This document shows positions 21,888 through 33,320 of a DNA stretch of 55,237 nt, piece by piece; the stretch's first letter is position 1, and every line of letters starts with the position of its first letter. Made by a program: the position numbers and the translations under genes. The DNA is from Candolleomyces eurysporus (lineage: Eukaryota; Basidiomycota; Agaricomycetes; Agaricales; Psathyrellaceae), in contig JANBPK010001230.1 in the NCBI GenBank assembly GCA_027579435.1, positions 1 to 55,237 of the forward strand, written 5' to 3'. The notes under the pieces are model-generated. The model was not told where the DNA came from and ran no database searches. It saw nothing but the letters and a program-made list of their open reading frames with translations.

Positions 21888-22303
21888 TGTGTGTGCGTAG
21901 ATAGAGGGATGAAAGGGAAATGTCTAAGGTTGTGGAGGGATGCAGTGAAGCCTTGTTATTATATCTGCACTGGCATCGGACGGGTACCAGAGCCTTCTAG
22001 TAAACACCATCGCCCACATGATGTCACCAGAAGCCTCGGGCCTCGGCCCATGCCGGAACATGCCGCGCAATATTCCCTCGGTGTCGAAAACGGCAATCTG
22101 GACCGAGCGCTGGGAAATTTCGGGTATAGGAGATTTCCTTCTGCAAATCACACACCAACCCTGGTCGTCGTCACTCTGCTTGTCCAGGGTGCCAATTAAC
22201 CAACGTTCAACAGGAGCAGCAGCAGCAGCCAGCAGGGAGCCAGCAAGTAAGCAACAAGGAGCCTGACCAAACGAGCGAACCTTTTTCCCCTTCGCCCACC
22301 ACC
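21888..22303. promoter_or_regulatory. Divergent promoter region, DnaJ copy 3 / VTC1
   Basis: This 416-bp gap separates the two start codons. A run of agcagcagcag lies near 22215-22230, 5' of VTC1. No individual binding site is assigned. Confidence 0.4.
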
Positions 22304-23540
22304 ATGTCAGCTTCATCTGCCAGTTCTCCTCTTCTCGACAACGCCAACGCCAACGCCAACGGTAACGGTCAACATACAGCAGTGGATTCAGACCACGAAC
22401 ATTCAGACAGCGGTCGCTCAGGCTCCTTGTTGCGTAGGTCATGGCAGGCAGTTTTGTCGCCATTTTCGCCTTCGGCTCTTGCCAGTTTACCTCGAGTCCG
22501 ACGCCCAGCTCGGTACTTTCGTGCGGATAATATCCCAGAAACAGAAGAAACAGAAGGGGGCGAACGCCCCACTGTTAGAGATTACCATGCTATCAATACG
22601 GTCCCGCCTCAAGTTCGTGTCCCCAAAAAGGTCCCGACGAGTGTCAAGGTTGAAGGGAAGGTTTGGTTTGCAAACGAGCGCAGTGAGTGATCTTACCCCG
22701 CCTTTTCGGCCCAAGCTCATTTTCCTCGAAAGCATGGATCGCCTGGCTCAATCAAGCTATGATCCTCGCCGCGCTCTCTGTCGCGCTCTTCAACGCCTCC
22801 AAGAAGGACGAGATCGCCAAGTCCTTCGCCTACGTCTACGCTCTCATCAGTGTTTGCACCTTGGTGCGTATATCGACCAATACGTCTCTTCTCCTTCCTC
22901 TTCCGTCTATAACCGTTCTTCTCGCTGATCGACGCCAATCTTCGTCCAGGTATACGGATACGCTATCTATCAGCACCGCATAACCATGATTCGGCGTAGA
23001 GATCCAGGTCATTTCGGTATGTCAACCATACGGATAGAAGTGCTTCTTTCTCCGTTCTGACTATTTTGCACGTTTATGACAACAACAGATGCCCCCGCTG
23101 GGCCGGTAATTCTCAGCATTGCGTTGTTTTTCGCGGTCCTGTCCAATTTCATCATTCGAGGTGAGCGCCGCCACTGCTTTTTTAGGGCACGTTCGAACAT
23201 TGCGGGCTCACCCATGCGCACGTTCGTTTGTCGATCTCCCGTTCATCTCGCCTTTCAACCTTTTTTCGCCAAATCACACGCACCTGCGCATCTATTTNAC
23301 CCTGTCGTTGTTGCTGCGGGACAGTGCGGGACCTGTGAGTTCTTCTATTCTTAATTCCGTTCTGATTGCGCTTTGCTCACCTCACNNTTTCCTTCACCTC
23401 CTATGTCATTCTTTATGTGTGCGTCCTCCACCTCNACTAGTCAACGTAAGGAAGTACCCTTCCCTGGATCCGACCTCCTCTCGTTCTTGGCTCCCGCTCG
23501 AGAGGTCAACGTTTCGTATACCGGCCAGAAGGTCTTTTAA
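22304..23540 (+). CDS. VTC1: VTC1-like vacuolar transporter chaperone (DUF202 membrane protein)
   Basis: Six exons: 22304-22682, 22733-22863, 22950-23016, 23089-23160, 23325-23334 and 23441-23540. All phases fit and give 252 aa. After a ~100-residue hydrophilic N-terminus with Asn/Ala repeats, the DUF202 core begins SVKVEGKVWFANERTWIAWL. Three membrane spans are visible: LNQAMILAALSVALFN, FAYVYALISVCTLVYGYAIY and GPVILSIALFFAVLSNFIIR; the second carries the family motif YQHRITMIRRRDPGHFD. VTC1 is the small membrane subunit of the vacuolar polyphosphate polymerase complex. The fifth exon is only 10 nt; without it the last exon is out of frame, with it the protein ends VRDLQRKEVPFPGSDLLSF and stops at TAA 23538. 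The N-terminal extension is longer than in yeast Vtc1. Confidence 0.88.
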
Positions 23541-23835
23541 AGGAAGCAAGAGCTCGCCTGCTGATGGACATATAGTTAGGTCTCTTTCGAGTACATGGNC
23601 CTTGTTTCTTTCTTTCATTGAATTCGTATCCGAATCTGCTACGACATATGCATGCCGATACCAACGACTACATGAGATCCTTGACCCCTCGACTGTTCTT
23701 TTCCATTTTTCTCGCCTCGCCTCTCCGTCCAATGACTGCCATGATGTACCTACGTACCCTGCCAATGTTGACCTGCCTACTACTACTGCTNCTCTCGCAT
23801 NTATGAACGAACGTGCGTCGCNTCCNTCTCCACCC

Positions 23836-24470
23836 TCAGGCGTCGGAGATTGTGACNTTGTTCTGCGGATGAGGNCATGGNGTTTNGTTAGCACTGACAC
23901 ACTCNNNNTNTTNACTCAGGATACAGGCTTTCCTCCGCCAACGACCCCACCAACCTACTCCAGCGACCGTCATTCCATCCACCGACCACCAGGACTNGCA
24001 GTCTGAAGATGATATATGGATTCTCGCTCACCTTGTAGAAGGCAACGTACCCCTCGATATTCTTCGCGGCTTCCTTGGTGTTTGGGTAGTACCAAGCGAC
24101 GTCGGATTGGGACGAGGTCGAGCCGTCCTCTGTTGTCGTATTGACGTTGTAGTACGACGCCACTCTGGATTGAATTCAGATTCAAACGTGGACGTTCATG
24201 NGTNCAGCTCTGAGCTCGAACGCTCGAAGTAGTAGATCTCATCCAAGCTTGAGCGCGCTCACCCCTTCCACCCGCACGTCGTGCTACGGCGTTGAATAAG
24301 AATAAGTTTGTTAGGATTGGCTGTAGGGAGTCTAAGAGAACGTACTGCGTTTGAGAATCGGTAAAGACGCTCTTGTTGATAGAACTGGGAGGGAAGTAGT
24401 GGTTCCCCTCTACGACTATGGTGTCGCTAGATTCGGCGAGGGTTGTGTTGCCTAGAGTTACTTTGACCAT
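23836..24470 (-). CDS. Small DUF427 domain protein
   Basis: Four exons: 24346-24470, 24263-24283 (21-nt micro-exon), 24032-24164 and 23836-23862; the sum is 306 nt, 101 aa. It begins MVKVTLGNTTLAESSDTIVV and contains the DUF427 landmarks: SINKSVFTDSQTHTTCGWKG (supplied partly by the micro-exon), VASYYNV, DVAWYYPNTKEAAKNIEGY and VAFYKNKVTISDA before the stop. Length and order match the single-domain fungal and bacterial family. The biochemical function of DUF427 is not established. The gene converges with VTC1, whose stop is about 300 bp away. Several Ns lie in the last intron (23881-23912) and one in the last exon. Confidence 0.85.
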
Positions 24471-24852
24471 TTTNGTGTGGGCGCTATTAGGTGCTTTGGG
24501 GTGATATGTATTGGGTCTGGGTTGGAGCCGGAGCGACGAGGAGTAGGATGCTGACAGAGGCGGGGTGGATTAGATAGCATAGGTCACCTGGTCCTTTCGT
24601 GAACGACGTCATTGATTGATTGACGCGCAGGGCGGGAGCAGATTCACAAGAAATCGTTGCATCAGCGTTAAATATCTTCAGATTATTAGGAACAATCCGT
24701 AGCATAGTAGAAGGAATAGCATACAGCTAATGCATAGTAAACATAGTACACATGTCGTGGGACANGAAATGATATCTTCAAGTTGGATGANANGAAAGAA
24801 TGCATGATGGTTAATTAACTCTAAACGGACGACGGACGTGCAAATNACACGT

Positions 24853-26518
24853 TTACGGGCGNGGAGCAGGGCCAGGGGTCACAGGAACAGANGCAGCAGG
24901 AGTGTTAACCTGCGAACGGTTGTGCGCCATGTGCGCGCGGATGAGATGGCCAGCAGCCAGGGCGCTCAATAGCGACAGCTCTCCGGCCATGACTGCCGAA
25001 GCGATGATGCGTGCAAGCGTTTGGGCGTTCTGTCCAGGTTGCTTAGCGTGAGCACCCTTGATGCCGAGCATCTCGAGGACGCCTTGTTGGGGGCCCAAAA
25101 CGGTTCCACCGCCAACGGTGCCCACTTCAATGCAAGGCATGGTGACGGTCATGAGGAGGTCCTCTCCGTCGTTGATCCTGCAAGNANNNAGTAAGTTGCT
25201 GGTCTATGTNTGAATCAAAGAATGCACTCACGGTTCCATCAAAGTCATACACATCGAACTCTCGACGTTCTGCGCTGGGTCTTGCCCAGTCGCAAGGAAG
25301 ATAGCAGTAAGGATGTTGGAAGCATGGGCATTGAATCCACCGATCGACCCAGCCATCGCACTCCCGATCAAGTTCTTCTTGATGTTCAGATTGCAGAGAG
25401 CCTCGACGGTGGTCTTGAGCACACCCGTGACGACCTTGCCTGGGACNATAGCTTCGGCCACGATACTCTTCCCTCGTCCCTCGATCCAGTTAATCGCNGC
25501 GGGCTTCTTGTCGGTACAGTAGTTGCCCGAGAGCGCGAGGACNACCATGGAGGGGAAGTACTCNTTCATCGTNTCCAGAGCCTTCTCCGTCCCCTTGGAA
25601 ATCATGTTCATACCCATGGCGTCTCCAGTCGACGTCGCGAACCGGACGTACAACGTNCGTCCAGCAATGGCGGTCTTGAGGCTCTGCAATTTGGCGAACC
25701 GGGATGTGGACTCGAAGGCTGCCTTGATGACTGCATGACCTTCTTCGGAGTCGACCCAGACTTTGGCGCGACCGGCTTGGACGGCGGAGGGGAAGTCGAT
25801 GGCGGGGCCACGGGTCATGGCATCGTGGGTCAGGACAGTGGAGACGCCTCCACCGGCGTTGAGAGCTTTGCAGCCGCGGGATGTTGAGGCTACGAGGGTG
25901 CCCTCGGCGGTGGCCATTGGGATAGGGTACATGGTACCGTCGATTTGGAGGGGCCCGGCGATGCCGAGGGGGACTGGGACGAATCCAATGACGTTCTCAC
26001 AGCAAGCACCAAGGACGCGGGAGTAGTCGTAATCCTCGAACGGGATGCTTGAGTTTTCGAGGGACTTGGTATCAGATGCTCGTGCTAAGATATAGTGTTA
26101 TTAATGAAGGATCAAAGATATCTAGAAGAAGTGACTTACAGACGATCGCTCGGCGGATGCGAACGGCCCTTTCCAACTCATCCATTCCAAACAGCTTTTC
26201 CAAAGCGTAGACGGCGACCTTGCCACGTTCGGAGAGAAGAATGACTTCCTCATCCGAGAGAAGAGCTAGAGACTCGCTCTTGGACCTTGAAGGGTCATCG
26301 TAGATGGCGACACATTCCTCGAAAGATCGCAGGAAGTAGCTTTCTTCATACTCCTCCCCGTGCTCTGGAGGCGAAGCCGAACCTGAAGAGTTGGACGAGG
26401 GAGGTGTGGGCAGAGATTCCGCTGGATCAACCAGACGGGCTGCTTTGAGCTTGAGCTCCAGATCGCGGGGAGAGAACGAAGTGGGGTGTTGAGTGGTGGT
26501 GGACATGGTGTCGTTCAA
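24853..26518 (-). CDS. HMG1: HMG-CoA reductase, catalytic part without the N-terminal membrane domain
   Basis: Three exons: 26140-26518, 25232-26084, 24853-25177; phases fit. From ATG 26506 ([20 protein letters not shown]) the protein is 514 aa; ATG 26518 adds four residues. It reduces HMG-CoA to mevalonate with NADPH, the committed step of sterol and terpenoid synthesis. Catalytic residues of class I enzymes are all visible: Glu in [11 protein letters not shown], Lys in [15 protein letters not shown], Asp in [19 protein letters not shown], and His in [14 protein letters not shown]. The nucleotide-binding [16 protein letters not shown] is present. Typical fungal enzymes are about 1000-1200 aa with an ER membrane/sterol-sensing domain; none of it is found upstream to 27.3 kb. 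So this is a soluble paralog, an alternative form, or a split gene. Ns here do not shift the frame. Confidence 0.88.
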
Positions 26519-28067
26519 GAAACCAGGTAGAGGCTCGTCAGGATCTGGAGCTCAAAGCAGGGGGAGATACTGCCGAGTCAAGGATACGGTGTAAGGTAGC
26601 CCAGACTCTGTAAACCGCAAGATATATAAGTCCAGGGCAAGCGCACAGCAGGAGACGGCGATAGGTGATACGCGGCTGCTGAGCCACCGTAAGGCGTGCG
26701 GAGGGAACCCACTTGGTTGATCCTCGCCTATCTCGTCGCGCAACCCACATAGGGCACCGTAGCCTGAAATGACGGAGAGCCTCAAATCCCGTCGAGGGGT
26801 ACGCGCTCGGANGCTTTAATTGCTGAAATTTTTNTGATACATTCCCGTTGTATGGCCAACGGAAAGCGTATCTCGAAGGATCTGGGGAGGTGATGACGTC
26901 CTGGATTCGGTNAAGCGACGTTAGAGAATTGATTTTCCCCATATTTCTGACGTGGGTGTTGTCTTTAAGGTGGTGTTTAGATCGTCCTAGCTCCTCAGGA
27001 ATGGATACCGTTCGAGGTATTGGTGACAATCCAAGCGCAGGTGCCACAGAGTGCGGAAGGTACATTGTCGTCAGTGGTAGATGCCCGCAAATCAAGAGAG
27101 GCCTCATGTTTAGCGAATTTTTTTGTCGTTTTTCGGACAGGTGGATATTTCCTTGAAGCTGGAATAGAGTACTGAGAGAAAGAGGAAGGTGAAAGACTGA
27201 CGGCAACCCAAAACCAGTCCAGGAGGTCCATAGCGGGATTCCGGCCCGTCACACTTGGTTGCAGGTCCATGGACTTTGCGTTCCTTTCACCGTGACCACC
27301 ACTCCCTCTTTGGCTTTCACTTCAAGCCAACAGCCATAGGAATGCTCAAATAAAAGGAAGAAATTGACTATGGCTTTGAAAAAGCATCAGGTTTAATCNA
27401 CCTGTCTGTATTTCAATGGATTCTAACCCTGGGCCACGTCGCAGGCCCCCACCAGTTACGATTCCAACTCTGCGTCGGCCGTTGCGACTCGACATCGTTT
27501 GAATTCTCCTGGACGTACCTGATTTCGCTATCTCATCCTGAGGCTGACAACTCGTCGGGACGNGGAAGCGTCAGCTGGCTAACTTAAATGGACCGGTAGG
27601 NAGGTTGCGTTGCTCCCGGACCCTTCCCTCNGTCCATGAACCATTTCTCTGGCGTCACTCCCCCNATGTTTTCATGAATGTCTGTGATTTCGACTTGCAA
27701 AATCTCTATTCCTNCCTTTTCTGCGACACCCGGCCCTTTAGAACTGGAGGAGGCTCTTCAAGCCGCCGAAGAGATGGTGTGTGTTGTGATGTTCACCGGA
27801 AACTCCTGATTAACCGGGGTCGAGTAGGAGCGGCTATCTGCTGAAGTTTCACTGTTTCCTTCTGGAAGCTTATCAATTGCCTCTACCCCACCGCCTTNCA
27901 CTCCTCTCTCGGCCAGGCCCCGAAGCTTTAGCCAGAAGCTTCGTGATACCCATTCTATCGGAGGCNCGCACTGCTCGGAGTCGAGNAGATCGAAGGTTCC
28001 CACTGAAGAAGNAGATGCTTCNTTAAATGTCAGTAGTNTGAAATTCTCTTCTTCGTCCCTGACCATT
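26519..28067. other. 1.5-kb intergenic stretch between HMG-CoA reductase and kinase
   Basis: The region was read on the minus strand for missing transmembrane exons of HMG-CoA reductase and none was found; the long frame at 26538-27206 lacks membrane segments resembling that enzyme. The right part probably holds the promoter and possibly 5' exons of the kinase gene. Many Ns occur between 27.4 and 28.1 kb. Confidence 0.45.
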
Positions 28068-31033
28068 TTGACCTTTTCGTCTTTCCAGTTTTCTTGTTTC
28101 GAAGCCGTCAGGTTGCACTACCTGCGAAAGAGCGACTCGCCATTGACCTTCGAGCCTCGATCCCACTCCTTCCCTCCCGTTCGACGGGAACTCGCAACAT
28201 NCAGAGACTACCGTAGCCCTGAAGGGACCCAGGACTCCACGTTCCCAGAATTCTCGCCCCCGAATGCAGCATGTCTGGCCCGGATGAGATTTCCCCCCGC
28301 CTTCATCGTCCAGCAGGCGGAGACGTCGCCTGNACCCTTTCCACTTCCTGTTCGCCCANCACCAAATTTCGTTTCNCCGGANCAGGAAAATGACAGTCCA
28401 ACGCAGAGCAGGCCGGCGGTTCGACGGAAGCCTGTTCCGAAACTTCTTTCTGAAGTTGACGACGACCCTGTTAGAACCCCTTCATTTATGAGGTTTTCGA
28501 GCATGGATTCCTTTCCTATGTTCCGGCCTAATCCTGTCGCCCAGACGTCACCTTCANTGGTCGCGAGAGCTTTTCGGCGTGGCGATCAGGTCAAAGATTA
28601 CTCCTTGCGCCATTTCCTCAGCCAAGGTGCCCAGGGCAAAGTCTACTTGGCCACCTCCGACAGGGCCATCAAGATATCCGCCATCAAGGTTATACCCAAA
28701 TTCGCCCTGGGGAGCTTTCGCACNTTGCTGCAGGAGCAGAGACTTTTGAAGCGGATTAAAGGACATCAGTTCGTTTTAAACATGGTGGATAGTTTTCACG
28801 ACACGGAGAACTTTTACTTGGTGACNGTAAGCCTCTTCGTCTTTTGAAACGACTCGCAGAGCCTGACGATTTGCTNAGGACTANTATCCCGGCGGNGANC
28901 TAGCCCATCTTTTGTGTAAGCTTGGCGTCTTTGAGACGGATATGGCGCGCTTTTACATATCGGAACTTGTTAGTGTGCCTNTTATTCTCCAGCCGANTCA
29001 GAGTGTTTATTCNGGTTCTCCATGCAGATTATNGCCGTCAAGTTCCTCCATGAACGNTCCATCGTCCATCGNGACCTGAAACCCGGAAATATTCTNATCA
29101 AATCGGACGGTCACATATGCATCGTCGATTTTGGGCTTTGCAAAGACTTCACAACTCCTTCCACTCCCGATATTACTTCGTCAGATCAGTCATTCCATAC
29201 AAAAAAGCCCCGCTTCTCTGGACCCACGACCAACGGCTTCGCGGGAACGCTGGTGTACATGTCCCCTCAAGTCGTGAATCAGGATCCATATTCGTATGAA
29301 ACTGATTGGTGGTCGATGGGTATCATCCTTTATGAACTCTTACAAGGCGATGTGAGTCATTAGAACCACGTTTCGACCATATGGACTCTCATTGAATGCT
29401 TTGCGGTAGACACCGTGGGTAGGCTCAGATATATCAACGATGATCAAGAAAATCCGAAGAGAGCCACTCGTCTTTCGCAAAGACGTTCATATCGACGCCG
29501 ATGCTCGGGACCTCATCAATAAGGTTCGTTCTCCTTNTTTTTGCCGAGNGAGATTGTGCTCATTGAACGTTCTAGCTTCTCAAGAAACATGTCGAGTCTC
29601 GGCTACCTGCAAAAGATCTCGANAGTCATAGGTTCTTCAGGCTGATGTGGGTACTAGATCCTTTCTGTTCTGCTTGCCATGATGCTAAATATACTTTCCA
29701 TTTAGCGAATTTGGCGATGTGGAGAAGGGGCTGCTTACACGTACGTAGAGTCTGGATGCTCCAAGATGGTCTTGTGCTTACACTCGCTTTGATCGTCGTC
29801 ACAGCGCCATACGTCCCCGCGTCCAAACCCGAACTTTCAGCCACAGGGACCTTGAAAGACCTCGAGAAGATTTACGTGGGACGGTCATACGATCCATGCG
29901 TTGATCCCTTCCCTGAATACAACTACGACTATTCAGAATCGAAGACCTCTCATTCGATNAATCTAGAACNACTGGCAGACAGGTCTAACATNGATCTATT
30001 CTCTCTTGCTTCGGATGATTCGTTCTCGTTCAACCTCGCTCCTACACCTCTCACTCCATGGCCAGGCTCTCGACGGAGGAAGACTTACTCGGGCATGGAT
30101 GATGAAAAAGAGGTTGCAAGGGAGCTGGCACTGTCGGGTTCGTTCGTCAACCTGCCTATCGATAANACGTTCGGTCCCAGGGAAATCCTCAAGGACATTA
30201 CGACCACCGCGAAGGATAAAGTTAAACGCTCGACTTTGATTGTTACGTCTTCGCTGTTCCGNTTCTCTGGTGCTTTCTGTCGCGCTATCGCTCATCCTAT
30301 TCAGTCTAAAGNCTCGACTACGGCTGTCACGCCNGCCTTGGCGCCACCGGCACTTGCACCCCATTCTGCTGCCGCCACTGTCCAGATGTCCCCCTCGACG
30401 GTGTCTCTGACTCTACCCCCTGCACCAGCTACTTTNNAACCCCTGTCATCATCATCGCTGCCCGGTNCCGCAGTCGCGGTNCCATCATTAGATCCTCCCG
30501 GCGTGAACNCACAGTCACCTTCCTCNTNNTNNCCCAAGAAATCCGGGAANGCAACTCAACNGCCAGCTAGGCTCCCATCCGCTCCTTGTTTATCCCCTCC
30601 TCTGCCTTCCATGCTCACTGTGTCCTCGTCCTCTGTCGGCGCCAGGGCAAACTCTTTGTTCTCTGTCAGCCTTGCTGAAGGCTCTACCACTCAGACGACG
30701 CTGCCTTCTTTTGCGTCAATTTTGGTGCATACGTCTGCATCGGGCTCGGGGCCTACAACCACTGTTACTAGCGCCGATGCTGGACCTTCTCTGCCCGGGA
30801 ATTCTGAGATAGAACGTAAAGACGAGAAGGCTCAGGCCCGAAAGGCGTCCTCGACCGAGCCTGCGACTCCTGCGACTCCTGGGCTTCCTGCTGGCGGTGT
30901 GCCAATGGGGAGTCGTGATGGGAAAGTCCGGTTCGGAAATCTTGGGTGGCTAGAGGCAGCGGTACGGCGTGCTTTGAAGTGGGCCAAGAGGTCCTTTTCT
31001 TTTTCTAATCTGCGTAGACCTGTTTCTGCGTGA
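28068..31033 (+). CDS. AGC-type serine/threonine protein kinase with long Ser/Pro-rich C-terminus
   Basis: Seven exons: 28068-28826, 28879-28968, 29028-29351, 29410-29523, 29576-29631, 29706-29740, 29805-31033; the sum gives 868 aa. The N-terminal ~175 residues are disordered. Kinase landmarks follow in order: ATP loop FLSQGAQGKVYLA, ATP-binding Lys in SAIKVIPKF, catalytic loop IVHRDLKPGN, metal-binding DFGLCKD, and DWWSMGIILYELLQGD. The activation segment has a ~35-residue Ser/Thr-rich insertion before AGTLVYMSPQV, where APE is replaced by SPQ; the first Gly of the ATP loop is Ser. After PPYVPASKPELS comes an AGC-like tail, about 300 residues of S/T/P-rich sequence, then a basic C-terminus (VRRALKWAKRSFSFSNLRR). 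Essential catalytic residues are intact, so it is probably active. Many Ns; the start may lie further upstream. Confidence 0.8.
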
Positions 31034-31631
31034 GATGACTTGTTTGCTATTCGCCTTTTACGAGCGACCACTCTCCTTTTTTTTTCCAGTTTTGTACTCC
31101 TGCGTTCCCGACTTTTGTTCTGCGTTTTCTTTTCGAGACTTCGTTCTGCATCNTTTCGCAGTGTTTTCTGCGTTTTTCCACATTCCTTACTGTGACTTTC
31201 GATATTCTCTTTGTTTTATTCTGGACTCTCCGATATTCGCTCCTTGCTTTCCCATCCGTTCGTTCGTTTTCTCTCAGTTTATCATACTTTTAAGCTTGTA
31301 CAATTTAGNAAAAAAAAATCGCGTGGGGCAGGGACGCCACAAGGGCGAGGATGCTCAGGTTTCATTCTGCTACTTCTTCAATCAAGTTGTCCACTAGGCT
31401 ACGGTACCACAACGGCCGTAGGAAACTGGAGGAGAGTATGAAAGAGCTGAAGGAGTCATTGAAAGACCTTTTAAAACTGCGATTCGCTGTCCATCTTCTC
31501 TTGAATTCCTGAATTCCAACGTAGAATCCGAATAAACGCCTGGTGCGATTGTTTACATATGTTTATAATGGCGGCCGAGGTCCACGACGTGAGACGGAGG
31601 ATGCTACTCCTACTTTGACCAATTCATCGAT
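31034..31631. other. Intergenic, no gene seen
   Basis: T-rich 3' flank of the kinase gene, then the 5' flank of the coiled-coil gene. Short plus frames here look like chance reading of pyrimidine-rich sequence. Confidence 0.5.
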
Positions 31632-32886
31632 ATGAGCCCAAAAGCGACCAAAAGACCAAAATCCAAGGCTCAAGAGCAAGAGCCCGAAAAAGCGGGGGAA
31701 GAGTCGCAGAGACAAGAGTCCAAGGGCCCATCTCGTCGAATGATCATCATCTTCGCCCATGGTGGAAATATAGTTCATTCCGACATCGCTGCGACCGATA
31801 CACTAGGCGATGTCAGGGTTAAGGCCAAGCTTTCAATTCAGAAGCGTTTCAGCCTGCAGGACGAGGTCCTGGGCGAGAGCGACGATGTATGGCTCGCCTG
31901 TGAGCTTCCCACGAGCACCGTGTTTGGCCTGACTGCAGTGCTTGCTGACTGCTCCACTACTCTTGACTCATAGCTTCCGCGAAGGGTTTCCAGCAGACCA
32001 CCGACGACGACACTATTGATATAATGGCACCAAGCCAGGATGAACCTGTTGTTGTCCTTGTTCCATCCCGGCCTGCGTCCGTGGCGTCAAATCCTCCTCA
32101 ATCGGGATCTCAGTCTCGCCCGCCCTCATCCTTGCTTTTCCCATTGAAACCAGCTCCCGCGCAACAACTTGGAGATGGGTCTTCTCAGATGGAGTGGATC
32201 CTCAGGAGGCTCCAACAACTTGAAAGCGACCTGAAGACGGAGCAGGGTGCGAGGGAAAAAGCTGAAGAAAGGTTTGAGAAAGACCTCAAACAAGAGAAGG
32301 AGGCGAGACAGAGGGCCGAAGAAAAACTCGAGAACGACCTCAGAGGAGAGAAAGAGGCGAGGGAAACCGTCGAAAAGGAGCTCGCGAGAGAGAAGGATGC
32401 AAGGCAAGAGTCTGAAAAACAGTTTCAGANCCCAAATTGACGGCCTCAACGCCGAGCTGCAGAGTACGAATGAAGATGTTGGAGAGATTATGTGGAGTCT
32501 TGCGAAGGTATGCTTTGAACTCCTACCTATCCCATCTTTTCTTATATCTTTCGTAGAATGATGAGAAAACCTTGGCTATGATTAAGAAGCGGAATCTCTT
32601 AGACCGTATGCAGACTCAACTAGCCCAAGCCCTCAAACTGCCGGCGAATCCGACTCTGCGACCTTCATTGGTTTTTCGCCAGGCTCTTGGCGAGGACACC
32701 AATCTTGCTAAACGCCGTGATCGCCTGGAAGCCCTTCTCAAAGAGCACTCTGCTGACCTTGGTCCAGCACAGGCTCTCATTGATCACGGTCCCGCCCTTG
32801 ATATGTTGGCGGACAGAAATTCCCCAGTACGCTTACGGGGTGACCATGTTGCCCATGGTGGTACGAAACATCCATCCAGGGCTTAG
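31632..32886 (+). CDS. Coiled-coil protein of unknown function
   Basis: Three exons: 31632-31899, 31974-32507, 32557-32886, about 377 aa. A basic/acidic N-terminus (MSPKATKRPKSKAQEQEPEK) leads to a small folded-looking segment (RRMIIIFAHGGNIVHSDIAA, KLSIQKRFSLQDEV), possibly beta-rich. A Ser/Pro linker follows, then a long highly charged coiled coil built on repeats of about 15 residues (EQGAREKAEERFEKDL, EKEARQRAEEKLENDL, EKEARETVEKELARE). The C-terminal part (MQTQLAQALKLPAN ... ALGEDTNLAKRRDRLEALL) is helical. The N at 32430 breaks the frame unless one base is surplus: the frame before reads KQFQ and resumes QIDGLNAELQSTNEDVG in another frame. I do not recognise the family. Confidence 0.72.
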
Positions 32887-33320
32887 GAGCTCATGACGTG
32901 GCCCTTCGTGCTATTTTGGATTGTGTTGATTTTTCGAAGAAAGTTGAACCTGCCCAGTGACCTGCCGCATTTTGTATTATGTATCATGCTATTCATGCCT
33001 ACCGTGGACTCTTCACTATCATAGTTACTTCCTCCTCTCATCGGAACATGCTACGCTTTGTATCATAATGTACCATATATCCATTGCAAAACCCTTCCAG
33101 TACACACTCACTGATCGCGACGTGAGGGCACCATTCAGAGAGGTCTTGTCATCGCTGCCAGTTTATAATGCATTAGCCCACTAGTTCTAGAGACAGGCGG
33201 CGGCACGATGGTATGGTGATGTATGCATTGCGACTGATAAAAAGTGCAAGGTGTGATTAGGTTCAGCTACTCTAATTCGTTTCTTCATTCTGCAAAACTC
33301 GCGACCAAACATCCGTCTAT
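32887..33320. other. Convergent intergenic region, no gene seen
   Basis: Lies between the 3' ends of the coiled-coil gene (plus) and CCT5 (minus). Small frames on both strands carry no motif. Confidence 0.5.

Noticed and set aside
25222..25887. 221-codon plus-strand frame opposite HMG-CoA reductase
   Set aside because: Antisense shadow of the conserved catalytic exon; no motif of its own.
26538..27206. 222-codon minus frame upstream of HMG-CoA reductase, considered as missing N-terminal membrane exons
   Set aside because: Its sequence lacks the multiple membrane spans and sterol-sensing motifs of HMG-CoA reductase and does not splice convincingly onto exon 1.
27758..28066. Minus frame divergent to the kinase start
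   Set aside because: Rich in Ns and without motif; more likely 5' flank or an unresolved kinase exon on the opposite strand.
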